NCBI RefSeq assembly: GCF_019654915.1
Contig: NZ_BPET01000004.1
Span: forward strand, 1 to 64,000
Length of the DNA: 64,000 bases
From: Shewanella sp. MBTL60-007
Lineage (GTDB): Bacteria > Pseudomonadota > Gammaproteobacteria > Enterobacterales > Shewanellaceae
Reading direction: 5' to 3'
A program made the translations under genes and the position numbers. The notes under the pieces are model-generated. The model was not told the DNA's origin. It searched no databases and saw only the letters and a list, made by a program, of their open reading frames with translations. Shown piece by piece: positions 1 through 9,414 of this stretch (its first letter is position 1; the number at the start of each line of letters is the position of its first letter).

Positions 1-62
1 TTATATACAATGAGCTGAGGCCGCACTTAAGCTTGGGTATGAAAACACCTAATCAAGTGCAT

Positions 63-93
63 AAAAAAGACCAGCAGCAGAAGCTACTGGTCT
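63..93 (-). terminator. Rho-independent terminator after the S9 peptidase gene
   Basis: On the minus strand AGACCAG pairs with CTGGTCT around a short loop and is followed by a run of T residues. It lies about 50 bases beyond the peptidase stop codon. Nothing else is recognisable in the first 60 bases. Confidence 0.8.
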
Positions 94-143
94 AGTAAAA
101 ACCGTCAACCTATTTCAGGACGGGACAGCTAATTTAAAATGGA

Positions 144-2186
144 TTAACGTCCGCCTGGCTCGGCAAAGCGGGTCATCCAATCTTCTACCTGGTTGTACCA
201 ATAGATAGAGTTATTAGGCTTCATGATCCAGTGATTCTCATCAGGGAAGTAGATCATCTTTGATTCAACGCCACGGGTTTGTAGGGTACGGAATAGCTCA
301 AAACCTTGGCCAACTGGCACGCGGTAATCAAGCTGACCGTGGATAACTAACGTCGGGGTGTTAAAGTTCTCTGCAAAGTAGTGCGGAGAAATTGACTTGT
401 AGATCTCAGGTTTTTCCCAGTAATTACCAAAACGGGTGCTGTGTACCGAGAAGTCTGCCGCCATTTGCGAGTACATGTTGTATACCGCTGCATGGATCAG
501 CAACGCATTAAACGGATGTTCTTGACCAAGAATTATCGAGGTTAAATAGCCGCCGTAACTTGCACCGCCAGCTACCATACGCTCGCTGTCGATCCAGTCT
601 TTTTGCTCAAACCAGTCCGCCGCTTTAAGCACATCTTCTAGTGACTTGTTTTTCCAGTCAGGGTTGATGCTGTCGGCAAACTCTTGACCAAAGCCACTTG
701 AACCGTGGAAGTTAGGCCATGCCGTCACATAGCCCCAAGAGGCAAAGGTCTGCGCGTTCCAGCGGTAGTGGAAACCATCAGAAATAGCATTATGTGGACC
801 ACCGTGAATAAGCATCATTAACGGGTACTTTTTGCTGCGATCAAATCCAGGAGGGTAGTGAACCCACATCTGAATATCTTGGTCGTTATAGCCTTTGTAG
901 GTTACCGACTCGTAAGTGCCCATATCAACGTCAGCAAGAATGTCGTCGTTAAAACTATCTAGACGGGTGGTTTTGCCATTGCGTGGATTAATAGTTACCA
1001 AGCGAGCTGGGTATAGGAAGCTGTCGTTAGTGGCAACGATAGTGCCATCCTCTGCCATTACCGGCTTACCAAAGTTGGTGTCTTTGGTAATAGCTTTGAC
1101 TTTGCCGTTTTTCGCATTGATATGATAAATGCGGCTAGTGGCGGCATCATCAATGGCGGCATAAAAACCTTTGCTGTCGGCCGTCCAGCCAAAGCGTGAT
1201 ACCGAGCGATCCCAAGTGTCGTTAATCACTTTAGGTTGACGCTTTTTCATGTCCATTAACACTAGGCGTGAGGTGTCAGCGTAGAAACCGTGAATGAGCT
1301 GCTGAGTAAAGGCTAAGGTTTTGCCGTTGGGGCTAAACTGCGGATTACTGTTTGGCGCTTCGTTATCTGGGGTTAAGTTTTCAGCTTTACCGCTACCGAT
1401 TTTAGCTAAGAAGATATCAATTTTTGGATCCACTTCGCGGGTCTTCTTTGCTTGATCCCAGCCGTTGGCTGTAAAGGCAATCCACTGCTCGTTTGGTGCA
1501 ATATCATAGCTTGATGCGCTTTGTGATGAGCGAGGTAGCTGGTGCTTTAACGGTTGAGTGATAGCTTCAATTTCGCCGCCCTTAGCAGGGATACGGAATA
1601 CGTGCGCTTGGCGGTCTTCATCAATCCAGTGGTCAAAGCTTGAGTAAGGCAGTTCAGTCCACTGGTGGGCTGAGACTTTAGTGTCTTTATCTGCTTTTAA
1701 CTGCTCGGCCATTTCTTGCCAGTTTTTACCCGGGAAAATACGGCTAATAAAGTAGATGTGTTTACCGACCCATTTCATACCATATACGCCACCAGGCACA
1801 TCGGTGAGCTTTTGTGCTTCGCCTGGACCATCCATTGGTAATAGGTAAACTTGGCCTGCTTTATCGTCATCACGCTTACTGATAAACGCTAAGGTTTTGC
1901 CGTCTGGTGAAAAAGTTGCTTCGCTTGCGCGCATACCTTTGGCTGTGAGTGCTTGTTGGATATCACCGTCTGTATCAAACAACCAAAGCTGAGTTGAGCC
2001 TTTATCTTCAGGCACATCATATTGGGTGACTGGTGCAACGACTTTGTCGCCATCCGGTGAGATAATTGGACTGCCTATACGGTTTAGTTGCCACAGCACA
2101 TCAACCGAAAGGGGTTTAGTTGATTCTGCATATGCACTTGCCATTGGCATTAGCATAGAAAGTAACAGGATCCCGGCTTTCTTCAC
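144..2186 (-). CDS. Secreted S9 family prolyl oligopeptidase-type peptidase
   Basis: A serine peptidase of the prolyl oligopeptidase / acylaminoacyl-peptidase family, expected to trim oligopeptides in the periplasm or outside the cell. Residues 1-20 form a signal peptide ending in ASAYA. Residues about 30-400 show repeated SPDG and WTADSKG-type blades of a TolB/WD40-like beta propeller. The C-terminal alpha/beta hydrolase domain has the nucleophile motif GGASYGGY (Ser543), Asp620 in GQLDYRVP and His652 in DENHW, so the catalytic triad is complete. The 680-residue length is normal for the family. The gene appears monocistronic, with its own terminator. Substrate preference (dipeptidyl, acylaminoacyl or other) cannot be read from the sequence. 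Confidence 0.93.
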   Translation of the reverse strand: MKKAGILLLSMLMPMASAYAESTKPLSVDVLWQLNRIGSPIISPDGDKVVAPVTQYDVPEDKGSTQLWLFDTDGDIQQALTAKGMRASEATFSPDGKTLAFISKRDDDKAGQVYLLPMDGPGEAQKLTDVPGGVYGMKWVGKHIYFISRIFPGKNWQEMAEQLKADKDTKVSAHQWTELPYSSFDHWIDEDRQAHVFRIPAKGGEIEAITQPLKHQLPRSSQSASSYDIAPNEQWIAFTANGWDQAKKTREVDPKIDIFLAKIGSGKAENLTPDNEAPNSNPQFSPNGKTLAFTQQLIHGFYADTSRLVLMDMKKRQPKVINDTWDRSVSRFGWTADSKGFYAAIDDAATSRIYHINAKNGKVKAITKDTNFGKPVMAEDGTIVATNDSFLYPARLVTINPRNGKTTRLDSFNDDILADVDMGTYESVTYKGYNDQDIQMWVHYPPGFDRSKKYPLMMLIHGGPHNAISDGFHYRWNAQTFASWGYVTAWPNFHGSSGFGQEFADSINPDWKNKSLEDVLKAADWFEQKDWIDSERMVAGGASYGGYLTSIILGQEHPFNALLIHAAVYNMYSQMAADFSVHSTRFGNYWEKPEIYKSISPHYFAENFNTPTLVIHGQLDYRVPVGQGFELFRTLQTRGVESKMIYFPDENHWIMKPNNSIYWYNQVEDWMTRFAEPGGR

Positions 2187-2385
2187 GAGTGGTTCTCCTT
2201 AGGAGCAATTTGTTGAGTTTTTTATTAGTGTTTTAGCCAGTTTGTAACTGGCGAAGCTAGTATAGCCGCGAATATTACAAAAAGGATATCAATATAAAGA
2301 GGCTGTTGCAGATGGTTACACAACTGATTTAAGCCAAGATTAATTACAGGGAATAGAAGCAGAATTGAGAAGATAGTGAGACTCA

Positions 2386-2423
2386 AATAAAAATGGCGGC
2401 AGAATCTTGGGTTCAGCCGCCAT
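2386..2423 (-). terminator. Terminator after the DUF2076 gene
   Basis: ATGGCGGC and GCCGCCAT form a perfect 8-bp stem, followed on the minus strand by a T-rich tract. It lies just downstream of the DUF2076 stop codon. Confidence 0.85.
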
Positions 2424-2469
2424 TATCTTTTGCACTTTTAGCTATGATGCTAGCTGTGATTAAGCGAGA

Positions 2470-3153
2470 TTAAAACTCTTCGTCGTCGCCACCGAAGTCA
2501 CCGAAACCGCCATCGCCAAAGCCTGCGTCATCAAAGCCGCCAAAGCTTTCATCGCCGCCGAAGCCGGTGTTGGCAAAGGTGTCTTCGCTAGCATATTCAG
2601 AAGCAAAGCCAGAGTTGTCACCTAAGAAGCTTGAACCTGCATCTTCTGGTGCTGCGGTATCGGCTGCAGCCGTTTCAGTTGCAGTATCAGTTTCTGGAGC
2701 TACTTCTGGAGCAACTTCAGGTGCTGCTTCTGCAGTTGCTGGTGCTTCATCACCAAATAGTGCGTTGCTGATTAAGTTACCCGCAACCATACCCGCAGCT
2801 ACACCAGCAGCAGTTTGCATGAAGCTACCAAACGCACTTGGTTGACGAACAGGTTGAGGCTGCACTGGAGCCGGGTTAGTTCCGCCCATCATGCGGCTTA
2901 ATGCACCACGCTCAGATTCTTTTCTGAAGTGCTCAACTTGAGTTTGTAAGAAGTCACTCTTTGACTTAAGTTCTTTCAGTGCCATCTCTTGTACAAGTAC
3001 CGCTTGAGTTAGCTTGTAAACGATATCTTCTTGAGAAGCGATTTCTTTGCTGATTAAGCTTTCTGCTTCAGCATCTTTTGGCTTATTTGGGCTAGCTTTT
3101 AGTTTATCAGCTACGTTTTGAATCAGTTCTTGTTCTTGTGGAGTCATGTTCAA
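2470..3153 (-). CDS. DUF2076 domain-containing protein
   Basis: A 227-residue protein of the DUF2076 family, which has no established function. Residues 1-85 are charged and helical, with a probable coiled coil (MTPQEQELIQNVADKL onward). A Pro/Gln-rich linker follows near 95-105, then a short hydrophobic Ala/Gly/Met stretch around 110-135 (FMQTAAGVAAGMVAGNLIS). The tail is low complexity: Ala/Glu/Pro/Thr repeats and then a Gly/Phe/Asp-rich end (FGGDDEEF). No signal peptide is visible. The gene stands alone and has its own terminator. The match to DUF2076 rests on the N-terminal motif and the overall plan; a role at the membrane or envelope would be a guess. Confidence 0.8.
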   Translation of the reverse strand: MNMTPQEQELIQNVADKLKASPNKPKDAEAESLISKEIASQEDIVYKLTQAVLVQEMALKELKSKSDFLQTQVEHFRKESERGALSRMMGGTNPAPVQPQPVRQPSAFGSFMQTAAGVAAGMVAGNLISNALFGDEAPATAEAAPEVAPEVAPETDTATETAAADTAAPEDAGSSFLGDNSGFASEYASEDTFANTGFGGDESFGGFDDAGFGDGGFGDFGGDDEEF

Positions 3154-3401
3154 ATTCCTGAATGTAAGGATACGTCTTTACGTATTTGACGCGCATCCTA
3201 GCTTAAGGTTCACATCGTGCGTATAACTAATAAATGATTACTGAATCAATAGCTTAAATAACTATCAGTTAACAACAATTAACAAACAAGCAGCTTTAAA
3301 AACTTACAAAGATTAAGAGAGTTTTATGTTCAAAATTGTGTGGGGTAGGGAGACTAGTTTGTTGTGAAAGGGCTTCAGCTAAAAAGTGATTTGAGGGAAA
3401 A

Positions 3402-3430
3402 GTGAGGCGCAACTGAATGTGCGCCTCAGC
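3402..3430 (-). terminator. Probable terminator after the nucleoside transporter gene
   Basis: TGAGGCGCA pairs perfectly with TGCGCCTCA across an 8-base loop. The minus-strand continuation is only moderately T-rich. The rest of the 3154-3462 gap is AT-rich, presumably carries the DUF2076 gene promoter, and shows no other recognisable element. Confidence 0.7.
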
Positions 3431-3462
3431 TTAATATTTAAGTCACGATTATACAGGCAGTA

Positions 3463-4710
3463 TTAGAACGACATAAATAGACCAACAACGGTGGCTGAGA
3501 GTAGGTTAGCAAGGGTCGCTGCTAATAGCACCTTCATACCCACAGAAGCGATATAGCTAGACTTGCTTGGGATCATGGTGCTTAACGCTGCAACGACCAT
3601 AGATACCGAGCCGATGTTAGCGAAACCACAGAGGGCTACGGTAATCACCGCAACAGATTTAGGTGACATCACTTCGCCTGTCGCTGCAACCACTGTTTCG
3701 CCAGAGATATAAGGTGCAAAACCTGCGTAGGCAACAAATTCGTTTAATACCAGCTTCTGAGCGATAAAGTTACCTGCCACATTAGCTTCAACCCAAGGCA
3801 CGCCGATTAACCAAGCGATAGGTGCAAATGCATAGCCCATTAACAGCTCTAATGTTACACCTTCAAAGCCAAATAAGCCGCCAGCCCAGCCGATCATGCT
3901 GTTTAACATCGCCATTAAACCGATACAGGCAATGAGGATCGCACCCACAACCGCAGCAATTTGCATACCGGCAATAGCGCCTTTGGCAATTGCATCGATA
4001 AAGTTAGATGGCTTTTCATCATCAGGTAGTGCTGGTACATCGTTAACTGGTTGCTCTGTTTCTGGGATCATCAGCTTGGCAAATAGCAGGCCTGCTGGTG
4101 CACTCATAAAACACGCCATTACAAGATATTTTACTTCGACACCCATTCCCGCAAGACCTGCTAGAACAGAGCCCGCAATCGAGGCTAAACCACCGACCAT
4201 GATGGCGAAGATCTCTGATTTAGTAAGATGTGGATGCCAAGGCTTAACAAACAGTGGTGCCTCAGTTTGACCGCATACCGTGTTGGCGATAGCGTTCATC
4301 GATTCCGCTTTAGATGAGCCAATCATCTTTTGTAGTCCGCCACCTAGCACTTTTACCACAAAGCCCATGATGCCCATATAGTGCAGTAAGCTGACTAATG
4401 ACGCGGTAAAAATAATGGCTGGAAGTACTTGGAATGCAAAGATAAAACCTAGATTTTCAACCTGGAATGTCACCAAGTTACCGAACACAAAGCTAATACC
4501 TTTTGCGGCAAAGCCAAGCACATTAGCCACGCCGTTTGATAAAGCCAGTAACACGCTAGAACCAAAGCTGGTGGCCAGTACGAAGCCCGCGATAGCAAGT
4601 TGGATAATTAGCGCGCCACCTACAGTACGCCAGTTAACTTGTTTTTTAGCATTACAGAAGAGGTAACCTACGATAAGTAGGGCTACGATACCTAATATGG
4701 ATTGAAACAT
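3463..4710 (-). CDS. NupC-type concentrative nucleoside transporter (CNT family)
   Basis: An inner-membrane nucleoside:cation symporter of the CNT family. Its 415 residues match family length and contain many hydrophobic segments. Conserved CNT stretches include the QTEAPLFVKPW block (about 150-160), which in CNT proteins forms part of the nucleoside and cation site, and the GFANIGSVSM block near the C-terminus. The gene begins 53 bases after the flavodoxin-fold oxidoreductase gene on the same strand, so the two may be co-transcribed. Adenosine deaminase and nucleoside phosphorylase genes lie within about 12 kb, which fits nucleoside scavenging. Specificity (pyrimidine, purine or both) cannot be assigned. 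Confidence 0.92.
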   Translation of the reverse strand: MFQSILGIVALLIVGYLFCNAKKQVNWRTVGGALIIQLAIAGFVLATSFGSSVLLALSNGVANVLGFAAKGISFVFGNLVTFQVENLGFIFAFQVLPAIIFTASLVSLLHYMGIMGFVVKVLGGGLQKMIGSSKAESMNAIANTVCGQTEAPLFVKPWHPHLTKSEIFAIMVGGLASIAGSVLAGLAGMGVEVKYLVMACFMSAPAGLLFAKLMIPETEQPVNDVPALPDDEKPSNFIDAIAKGAIAGMQIAAVVGAILIACIGLMAMLNSMIGWAGGLFGFEGVTLELLMGYAFAPIAWLIGVPWVEANVAGNFIAQKLVLNEFVAYAGFAPYISGETVVAATGEVMSPKSVAVITVALCGFANIGSVSMVVAALSTMIPSKSSYIASVGMKVLLAATLANLLSATVVGLFMSF

Positions 4711-4763
4711 AGTGGAAAGACCTATTGATAAATTGATTAATAAAGCTGATGACGATCGGTTAA

Positions 4764-5342
4764 TTAAGTCAGTTGCTTAAATATGTGGGTTAAACGATCA
4801 ACATGCTGCTGAGCTAACTGCATGACGGTGTTTTGATCGCCACCCTCATCTGGAGTTGAGTTCATTTCGAAGGTGATTACCGTATCGATGATCTCCATCT
4901 GTGCAGCCTTGACTGGATGCATAGCGGCTTGTAAATACTGCTCAAGAGGCAAGAAGTTAAACTCACCTGGTTGGTAAGAGTTTTCTGTTGCGCCACAGGT
5001 GATAGAGAGGATCACTTTCTTATGTTTAAGCTTGTCTCCTTCGGGACCGAAAGCGAAGTTATAGGTAAACACTTCATCGAACCACTGCTTCATTAAGGCG
5101 GGATAGGTTGACCAGTAAAGTGGAAATTGCAGCACGATAATATCGGCTTGAGTCAATAACTCTTGTTCCTTTGGCACATCGATTCGATAGTTTGGGTATA
5201 CCTCATCGAGTTTATGGATCTTAATCTGGCTACAGTTTTGTAGTCGCTCAAGGATTTGTTTGTTAGCAACGGAGCGGCTGAGATCCGGGTGACCGGAGAT
5301 CAGTAGCAGGTTACTCATTTTGTCTTTCATTGATATATACAC
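4764..5342 (-). CDS. NAD(P)H-dependent flavodoxin-fold oxidoreductase (KefF/MdaB/YwrO-like)
   Basis: A soluble FMN or FAD quinone/NAD(P)H oxidoreductase of the flavodoxin-like fold. Typical features are the N-terminal phosphate-binding segment LLLISGHPDLSRS, the central block ADIIVLQFPLYWSTYPALMKQWFDEVFTY (given as position about 68-97; key residues are the QFPLYW and P-x-x-MKxWFDxV pattern), and LSITCGATENSY near residue 115. Length is normal. Three in-frame ATG codons sit at the start (residues 1, 5 and 9); the ninth, immediately before the first beta strand, may be the true start because no clear ribosome-binding site precedes the first. The physiological substrate is unknown; quinone detoxification is typical for the family. 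Confidence 0.85.
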   Translation of the reverse strand: MYISMKDKMSNLLLISGHPDLSRSVANKQILERLQNCSQIKIHKLDEVYPNYRIDVPKEQELLTQADIIVLQFPLYWSTYPALMKQWFDEVFTYNFAFGPEGDKLKHKKVILSITCGATENSYQPGEFNFLPLEQYLQAAMHPVKAAQMEIIDTVITFEMNSTPDEGGDQNTVMQLAQQHVDRLTHIFKQLT

Positions 5343-5636
5343 TTGAAGTAATAGTAATAACTAGATGTCTTAAAGTGCTCACTACACCGGCCTCACAATC
5401 TATTGATAATGAGGTTCCCAATCGGTTTATATAATTTATGTAGGGGGCGAGCGCAGCGGCGCGCTAATATTGCATAGCGGGGTATTAAAGTAGATTAGCT
5501 TATTTGGATATTGGTAACAGAGTCACATTTAGGGGGGATTTTATGGCTGATTTTTGTCACTTTACACAAAATGAATCAGTTGCGAGCTTATCAGTTGTTT
5601 AGCTTATTAATCTAATGCTTAACTAATAGTCCAAAC

Positions 5637-6125
5637 CTATTTGGCTTGTCTTCTTAGTGAAATGTCGCCGCTAATAATGTTTGCTTGTTCACCTGTCAGG
5701 CTAATCAGCTTTGCTTCTATGTGCATCGACATCGGAAATTGGCTATCGGGCTGTTTGATAATCACCTCTGCATAAGTTTTGACACGATTAGATAGGAAAT
5801 AGTAAGTGCCACCCCACATACAATCGAAGTAGAAATTAGACTCGCTGAGGTTAATATTCTCTAAGCGGTTCTTAGAGTGCCTTAAATAGTTGTCTGTGGT
5901 GATAATGCTACAACTGTTATTTGCGCTGCCGTTGCCGAACCTGAAGATCAGTGCAGACTTGTCTTTAAGCTTTCCCTGTGTGCCACCTAGGTATTTATTG
6001 AGCTCAATTGTCACCCCTTTAATGTTCGAACTGGCTGTCTGGTTTGGTGTTGCTTGCGAGTTTATCGATAGCAACAGTAAGCCGCTCGCAATCAGTATAG
6101 AACTCACCCAGAGTAGAATATGCAT
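5637..6125 (-). CDS. Hypothetical exported protein
   Basis: I do not recognise a family. The 162-residue product begins with a hydrophobic signal peptide (about residues 1-25, ending SINSQA). The mature part is about 135 residues, largely beta-strand in character, with two cysteines (in NSCSI and FDCMW) that could form a disulphide in the periplasm. It stands alone, with more than 200 bases of non-coding DNA on each side. The 294-base gap upstream (5343-5636) belongs to the neighbouring promoter regions and shows nothing specific. It is real by codon pattern and signal peptide; function unknown. Confidence 0.6.
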   Translation of the reverse strand: MHILLWVSSILIASGLLLLSINSQATPNQTASSNIKGVTIELNKYLGGTQGKLKDKSALIFRFGNGSANNSCSIITTDNYLRHSKNRLENINLSESNFYFDCMWGGTYYFLSNRVKTYAEVIIKQPDSQFPMSMHIEAKLISLTGEQANIISGDISLRRQAK

Positions 6126-6316
6126 AGTGCTTTCCTTGCCAGTTCATATCTTTATATCTGTTTAATCTGTGCACTCTTTACCCATTAATAATGCACTTGA
6201 ATAGTCAATTCAGCAAGTATGGGGTTGTAATTAAGTTATTGAAAATTAAGTGTTCTATTAATTAAGTATGGCAGGGTGTTTAAGAGGCTGGGGGAGCGAT
6301 GCCTAAAGATTGCAAT

Positions 6317-6344
6317 GTTGGACAGAAGCAGGATTCTGTCCAAC
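6317..6344 (-). terminator. Perfect 11-bp inverted repeat downstream of the ybaK-like gene
   Basis: GTTGGACAGAA and TTCTGTCCAAC pair perfectly around a 6-base loop, about 35 bases past the stop codon. There is no U tract on either strand, so it may act as a 3' end stabiliser or a factor-assisted terminator rather than a classical intrinsic one. Confidence 0.5.
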
Positions 6345-6377
6345 TTAACTCATAGTCTTACTGATTTGCAGTGTTAG

Positions 6378-6857
6378 TTAATGAATACTTTCGTGGCTAA
6401 ACCTTAGGTGTTTTGCGTCCTTTATCAGTCTGACAAAGTCTTCTCTACCCAAATGAACGAGTGTGTTGTGATCACCCGCCTCAAAGTAGATCTCCTTGGC
6501 TTCGACTAACAACTCGTCGTAAACGGCCTCTAAGTTGTAGACCTCACCTAGCGATGGGATGGCACCCTTTTGGCAGTCGCCAAACATCTCATAGACTTCT
6601 TTCTCTTCGAGTAAGCGTAGATCGCGATTAAGTTTATCGCCTAGGTTTCGAAGGCTAATTTTATGATTCGCAGGTAGGACGGCCATCACTCGTCGCCCTT
6701 CATGATCTTCTAATATTACGGCTTTAGCGATCTTTGACGGAGAAATATTAGCGGCAATGGCAGAGCTTAAAGAACTATAACTGTGGGGATGAGGAACAAG
6801 TTCATAGTCGACCTTATTGTCATTCAGGTACTCATTTAATCGGGCTGAAATAGACAT
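6378..6857 (-). CDS. YbaK/ProX-type aminoacyl-tRNA deacylase-domain protein
   Basis: A 159-residue single-domain protein of the YbaK / prolyl-tRNA synthetase-associated editing family. Proteins of this kind hydrolyse mischarged aminoacyl-tRNAs in trans. Recognisable elements are the N-terminal LNEYLNDNKVDYELVPHP segment, the conserved lysine in IAKAVILED (about residue 44), and the GAIPSLGEVYNL block (about 98-109) that matches the G-x-x-P-P/S-x-G motif of the substrate pocket. It lies downstream of the ahcY-like gene on the same strand but is separated from it by a strong terminator, so it probably has its own promoter. Which tRNA it edits is not predictable here. Confidence 0.85.
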   Translation of the reverse strand: MSISARLNEYLNDNKVDYELVPHPHSYSSLSSAIAANISPSKIAKAVILEDHEGRRVMAVLPANHKISLRNLGDKLNRDLRLLEEKEVYEMFGDCQKGAIPSLGEVYNLEAVYDELLVEAKEIYFEAGDHNTLVHLGREDFVRLIKDAKHLRFSHESIH

Positions 6858-6944
6858 GGTATTACCTCATAAAAGTCCAATGATGCTACCTATAATTATA
6901 GTTCAGCCTAGCTAGAAGGATTAAATCAGACAGATTTTTATAGT

Positions 6945-6976
6945 TTAAAAAGCAGGAAGGAACGCTCACTTCCTGC
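6945..6976 (-). terminator. Rho-independent terminator after the ahcY-like gene
   Basis: GCAGGAAG and CTTCCTGC form an 8-bp stem. On the minus strand it is directly followed by TTTTTAAAC. It sits 12 bases after the stop codon. Confidence 0.88.
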
Positions 6977-6988
6977 CGAGTATTATGG

Positions 6989-8221
6989 TTAGTGATTAAT
7001 CCAGTGTTGACAGGCAAGTGCGGCCACATCTATTTCAATATCATGGGGCACTGGCTGGGGGATAGGCGTTAAAGACTTGGCATTTAGCGCAATACGTTCA
7101 AGGCTTAAAGATTGTAGTGCAAGCCCGAGATCCATTATTTCGATAGGGTTACCATCTCCTGCGGCAAGGTTCACTAAGTTGGCATCAGATAGCACAAAGA
7201 GTGTCTTATCATTTAGCCTGTAGCCTTTGACTTGAGGGCGGATCGTTTCAACAGACTCGGCCATTTCCGCTAATGCTGGTAGATTAATTTCTCGTTGAAA
7301 GTGACCCGCATTAGCAATAATCACATTGTTGGCCATTAGCTCAAAATGCTGCTTATCGAGCACATTGTCGCGACCAGTAATGGTGATCACAAGGTCCGCA
7401 TCGGGTAGGGCATCTTCAAGAGAAGCGGTGTAAAATCCTTCCATATGGGCTTCTAATCTGGTCAGTGGATTGTGCTCTACCACTGTAACATGCGCGCCCA
7501 TTCCTCTGAGTCTTTGTGCGGTACCACTGCCACAATAACCATAGCCAATGATGACAGTTTTTTTGCCGTGCAGCATCACGTTGGTGGCACGCATAATGCC
7601 GTCAACGACCGATGAGCCCACCCCATAGCGATTTTCAATGATGCGTTTTGCTTGGGTGTCGTTAATGATCAAGGTGGCGAATGTATTTGAACTAAAGTCT
7701 TCACGTAGGCGATTAGCACCTGTGGTGGTTTCTTCGGTCGCGCCGAGTAAACTCGTAATTAGATGTTGGTTCTGGGGTTGAGTAAATAACAGTTCATGTA
7801 AGTCAGCGCCGTTGTCTGAAATGATATCTGGCTGGTGGTCGAGTACCTTTTGGCAATAGCGTAAATGGTCTTCAAAACTTTCACTGCGCTGGCTGTAAAC
7901 ATGTACTCCGTAATCTTCAACAATGGCTGCGACGGTCTCATCTTGTGTGGTTCCCGGAGAGCCGGTGATAGCCACAGTTGCGCCGCCTTTAGTCAATGCT
8001 TCAAGCCAAACACCTGTTTTAGCTTCAACGTGTAAACAGATCCCTATGGTTAGCCCTTTGAAAGGCTGCTCTCTTTCAAAACGCTCGATGATATTACGCA
8101 TAATAGGCATATGGGCTCTGGCCCAATCAATGCGTTTTCGACCTAGTGGTGCCAGACTAATATCGGCAATTTCACAATCGATCTTGGCTGAGGTGCGGGT
8201 TGTTGGGGAGGTTGTAGTCAT
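6989..8221 (-). CDS. ahcY: S-adenosylhomocysteine hydrolase-like protein, short form
   Basis: A member of the NAD-dependent adenosylhomocysteinase family, which splits S-adenosylhomocysteine into adenosine and homocysteine. His64 (CLHVEAKTG), Asp136 (SDNGAD), the GATEETTTG block (160-168), Lys192 and the Rossmann loop GYGYCGSG (226-233) are in place, and NAGHF replaces the usual NIGHF. Two deviations stand out. The catalytic K-x-x-x-D-N motif reads K192-R-I-I-E196-N197, so the aspartate is glutamate, and the C-terminal K-P-x-x-Y-R-Y tail of classical enzymes is absent. The 410-residue length fits the short archaeal-like form without the large insertion. A LysR gene is divergent. A related nucleoside hydrolase activity is possible. 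Confidence 0.8.
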   Translation of the reverse strand: MTTTSPTTRTSAKIDCEIADISLAPLGRKRIDWARAHMPIMRNIIERFEREQPFKGLTIGICLHVEAKTGVWLEALTKGGATVAITGSPGTTQDETVAAIVEDYGVHVYSQRSESFEDHLRYCQKVLDHQPDIISDNGADLHELLFTQPQNQHLITSLLGATEETTTGANRLREDFSSNTFATLIINDTQAKRIIENRYGVGSSVVDGIMRATNVMLHGKKTVIIGYGYCGSGTAQRLRGMGAHVTVVEHNPLTRLEAHMEGFYTASLEDALPDADLVITITGRDNVLDKQHFELMANNVIIANAGHFQREINLPALAEMAESVETIRPQVKGYRLNDKTLFVLSDANLVNLAAGDGNPIEIMDLGLALQSLSLERIALNAKSLTPIPQPVPHDIEIDVAALACQHWINH

Positions 8222-8374
8222 GATGAATATCCTAGTTATTGTTTATTCATCATTTACCAGCGCCACTGTTTTAACAATTTCACATATTGAACAATATTCT
8301 TTCCAATAAAACATTAATCACCGAAGTCACTGAGTTAGAATGCCTATATGTACTTTTAAGTGAAAGATAACCTA

Positions 8375-9289
8375 ATGAAGTCGAGCTTTAACCTTAACTT
8401 GCTTAGCAGTTTTTATGCGGTTGCTCGCCATGGCTCTTTTGCTGGGGCGGCAAACGAATTGTGTTTAACTAACTCAGTTATTAGTAAACATATTAAGCAA
8501 CTCGAAACCAGTTTACATAGTCAGCTGATTATCCGTACCACGCGCGCACTTGACTTAACTGAAGAGGGAGAGTTTCTCTACCTCAAGTGTCAGTCGATTT
8601 TTAATGAGATAGCTCAAGTTAAAGACTACATTGATGAAAAGCAGCGGGTAGTCAGTGGGCGTTTAGTGATAAAAATGCCGAGTATTCTAAAGCATGACGA
8701 TACGATAGCTAAGAGCCTAGAGTTTATGCATTTAGCTCACCCTAATTTAATATTGGATATCGTCTTTAACGACAACTTGGGTGATTTAGTCAAAGAAGGG
8801 GTCGATATTGCCTTTCGTATCGGCAAGCTTGAAGACAGTAGTTACTTGTGCAGAAAAGTCCGCGATATTGACACCTATGTTGTGGCGTCTCCTGAATACT
8901 TAAAAGTTGCGGGTACGCCGCTTCATCCTAATGAGCTAACCCAACACAAATGCTTGCATTATAGCCATTGCCTCACAGGGCTTAATTGGTCGTTTAAACA
9001 AGAGGGTGAGCAATTTAATGTGCCGATATCCCCTGTATTATCTTCAATGAGCGAGTCCATGCTAGCGCAATATGCTTGTAAAGGGCTTGGTGTTACCACA
9101 ACTCTAGACTTTGTGACTCATAAGGAGATTGAATCTGGACGATTAGTTAGTTTATTAAAAGATTTTACTTGGAAGACTGAATTATTTCTTATCTTTCCCT
9201 ATGCGGCGGTAGTGCCATTAAAGACTCGTACCTTTATTAATAGTATTTTATCAACAAGGGATAATGGTTCTGAAGGAAAGCTGAGCTAA
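8375..9289 (+). CDS. LysR family transcriptional regulator
   Basis: A LysR-type regulator with an N-terminal winged helix-turn-helix (LLSSFYAVARHGSFAGAANE onward, about residues 8-65) and a periplasmic-binding-protein-like effector domain (about 90-300). It is divergent from the ahcY-like gene across 138 bases, the classical arrangement for control of the adjacent gene, so that gene is the likely target. An upstream in-frame GTG at 8360 would add five residues. I prefer the ATG because it places the first helix at the family's usual distance and has an AAAGA stretch about 7 bases upstream. The effector is unknown. Confidence 0.88.
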   Translation: MKSSFNLNLLSSFYAVARHGSFAGAANELCLTNSVISKHIKQLETSLHSQLIIRTTRALDLTEEGEFLYLKCQSIFNEIAQVKDYIDEKQRVVSGRLVIKMPSILKHDDTIAKSLEFMHLAHPNLILDIVFNDNLGDLVKEGVDIAFRIGKLEDSSYLCRKVRDIDTYVVASPEYLKVAGTPLHPNELTQHKCLHYSHCLTGLNWSFKQEGEQFNVPISPVLSSMSESMLAQYACKGLGVTTTLDFVTHKEIESGRLVSLLKDFTWKTELFLIFPYAAVVPLKTRTFINSILSTRDNGSEGKLS

Positions 9290-9414
9290 AAGTGACTGGT
9301 TACTTTAGCTCATGATATTGGCTTAAAGTGGAGATCATGGCGATATTAAGGCCGATTACCTCCACGGTATATTTGTTAACTTGAGTCGCCTCAGAGTTGG
9401 GTACTGCCTATGGG

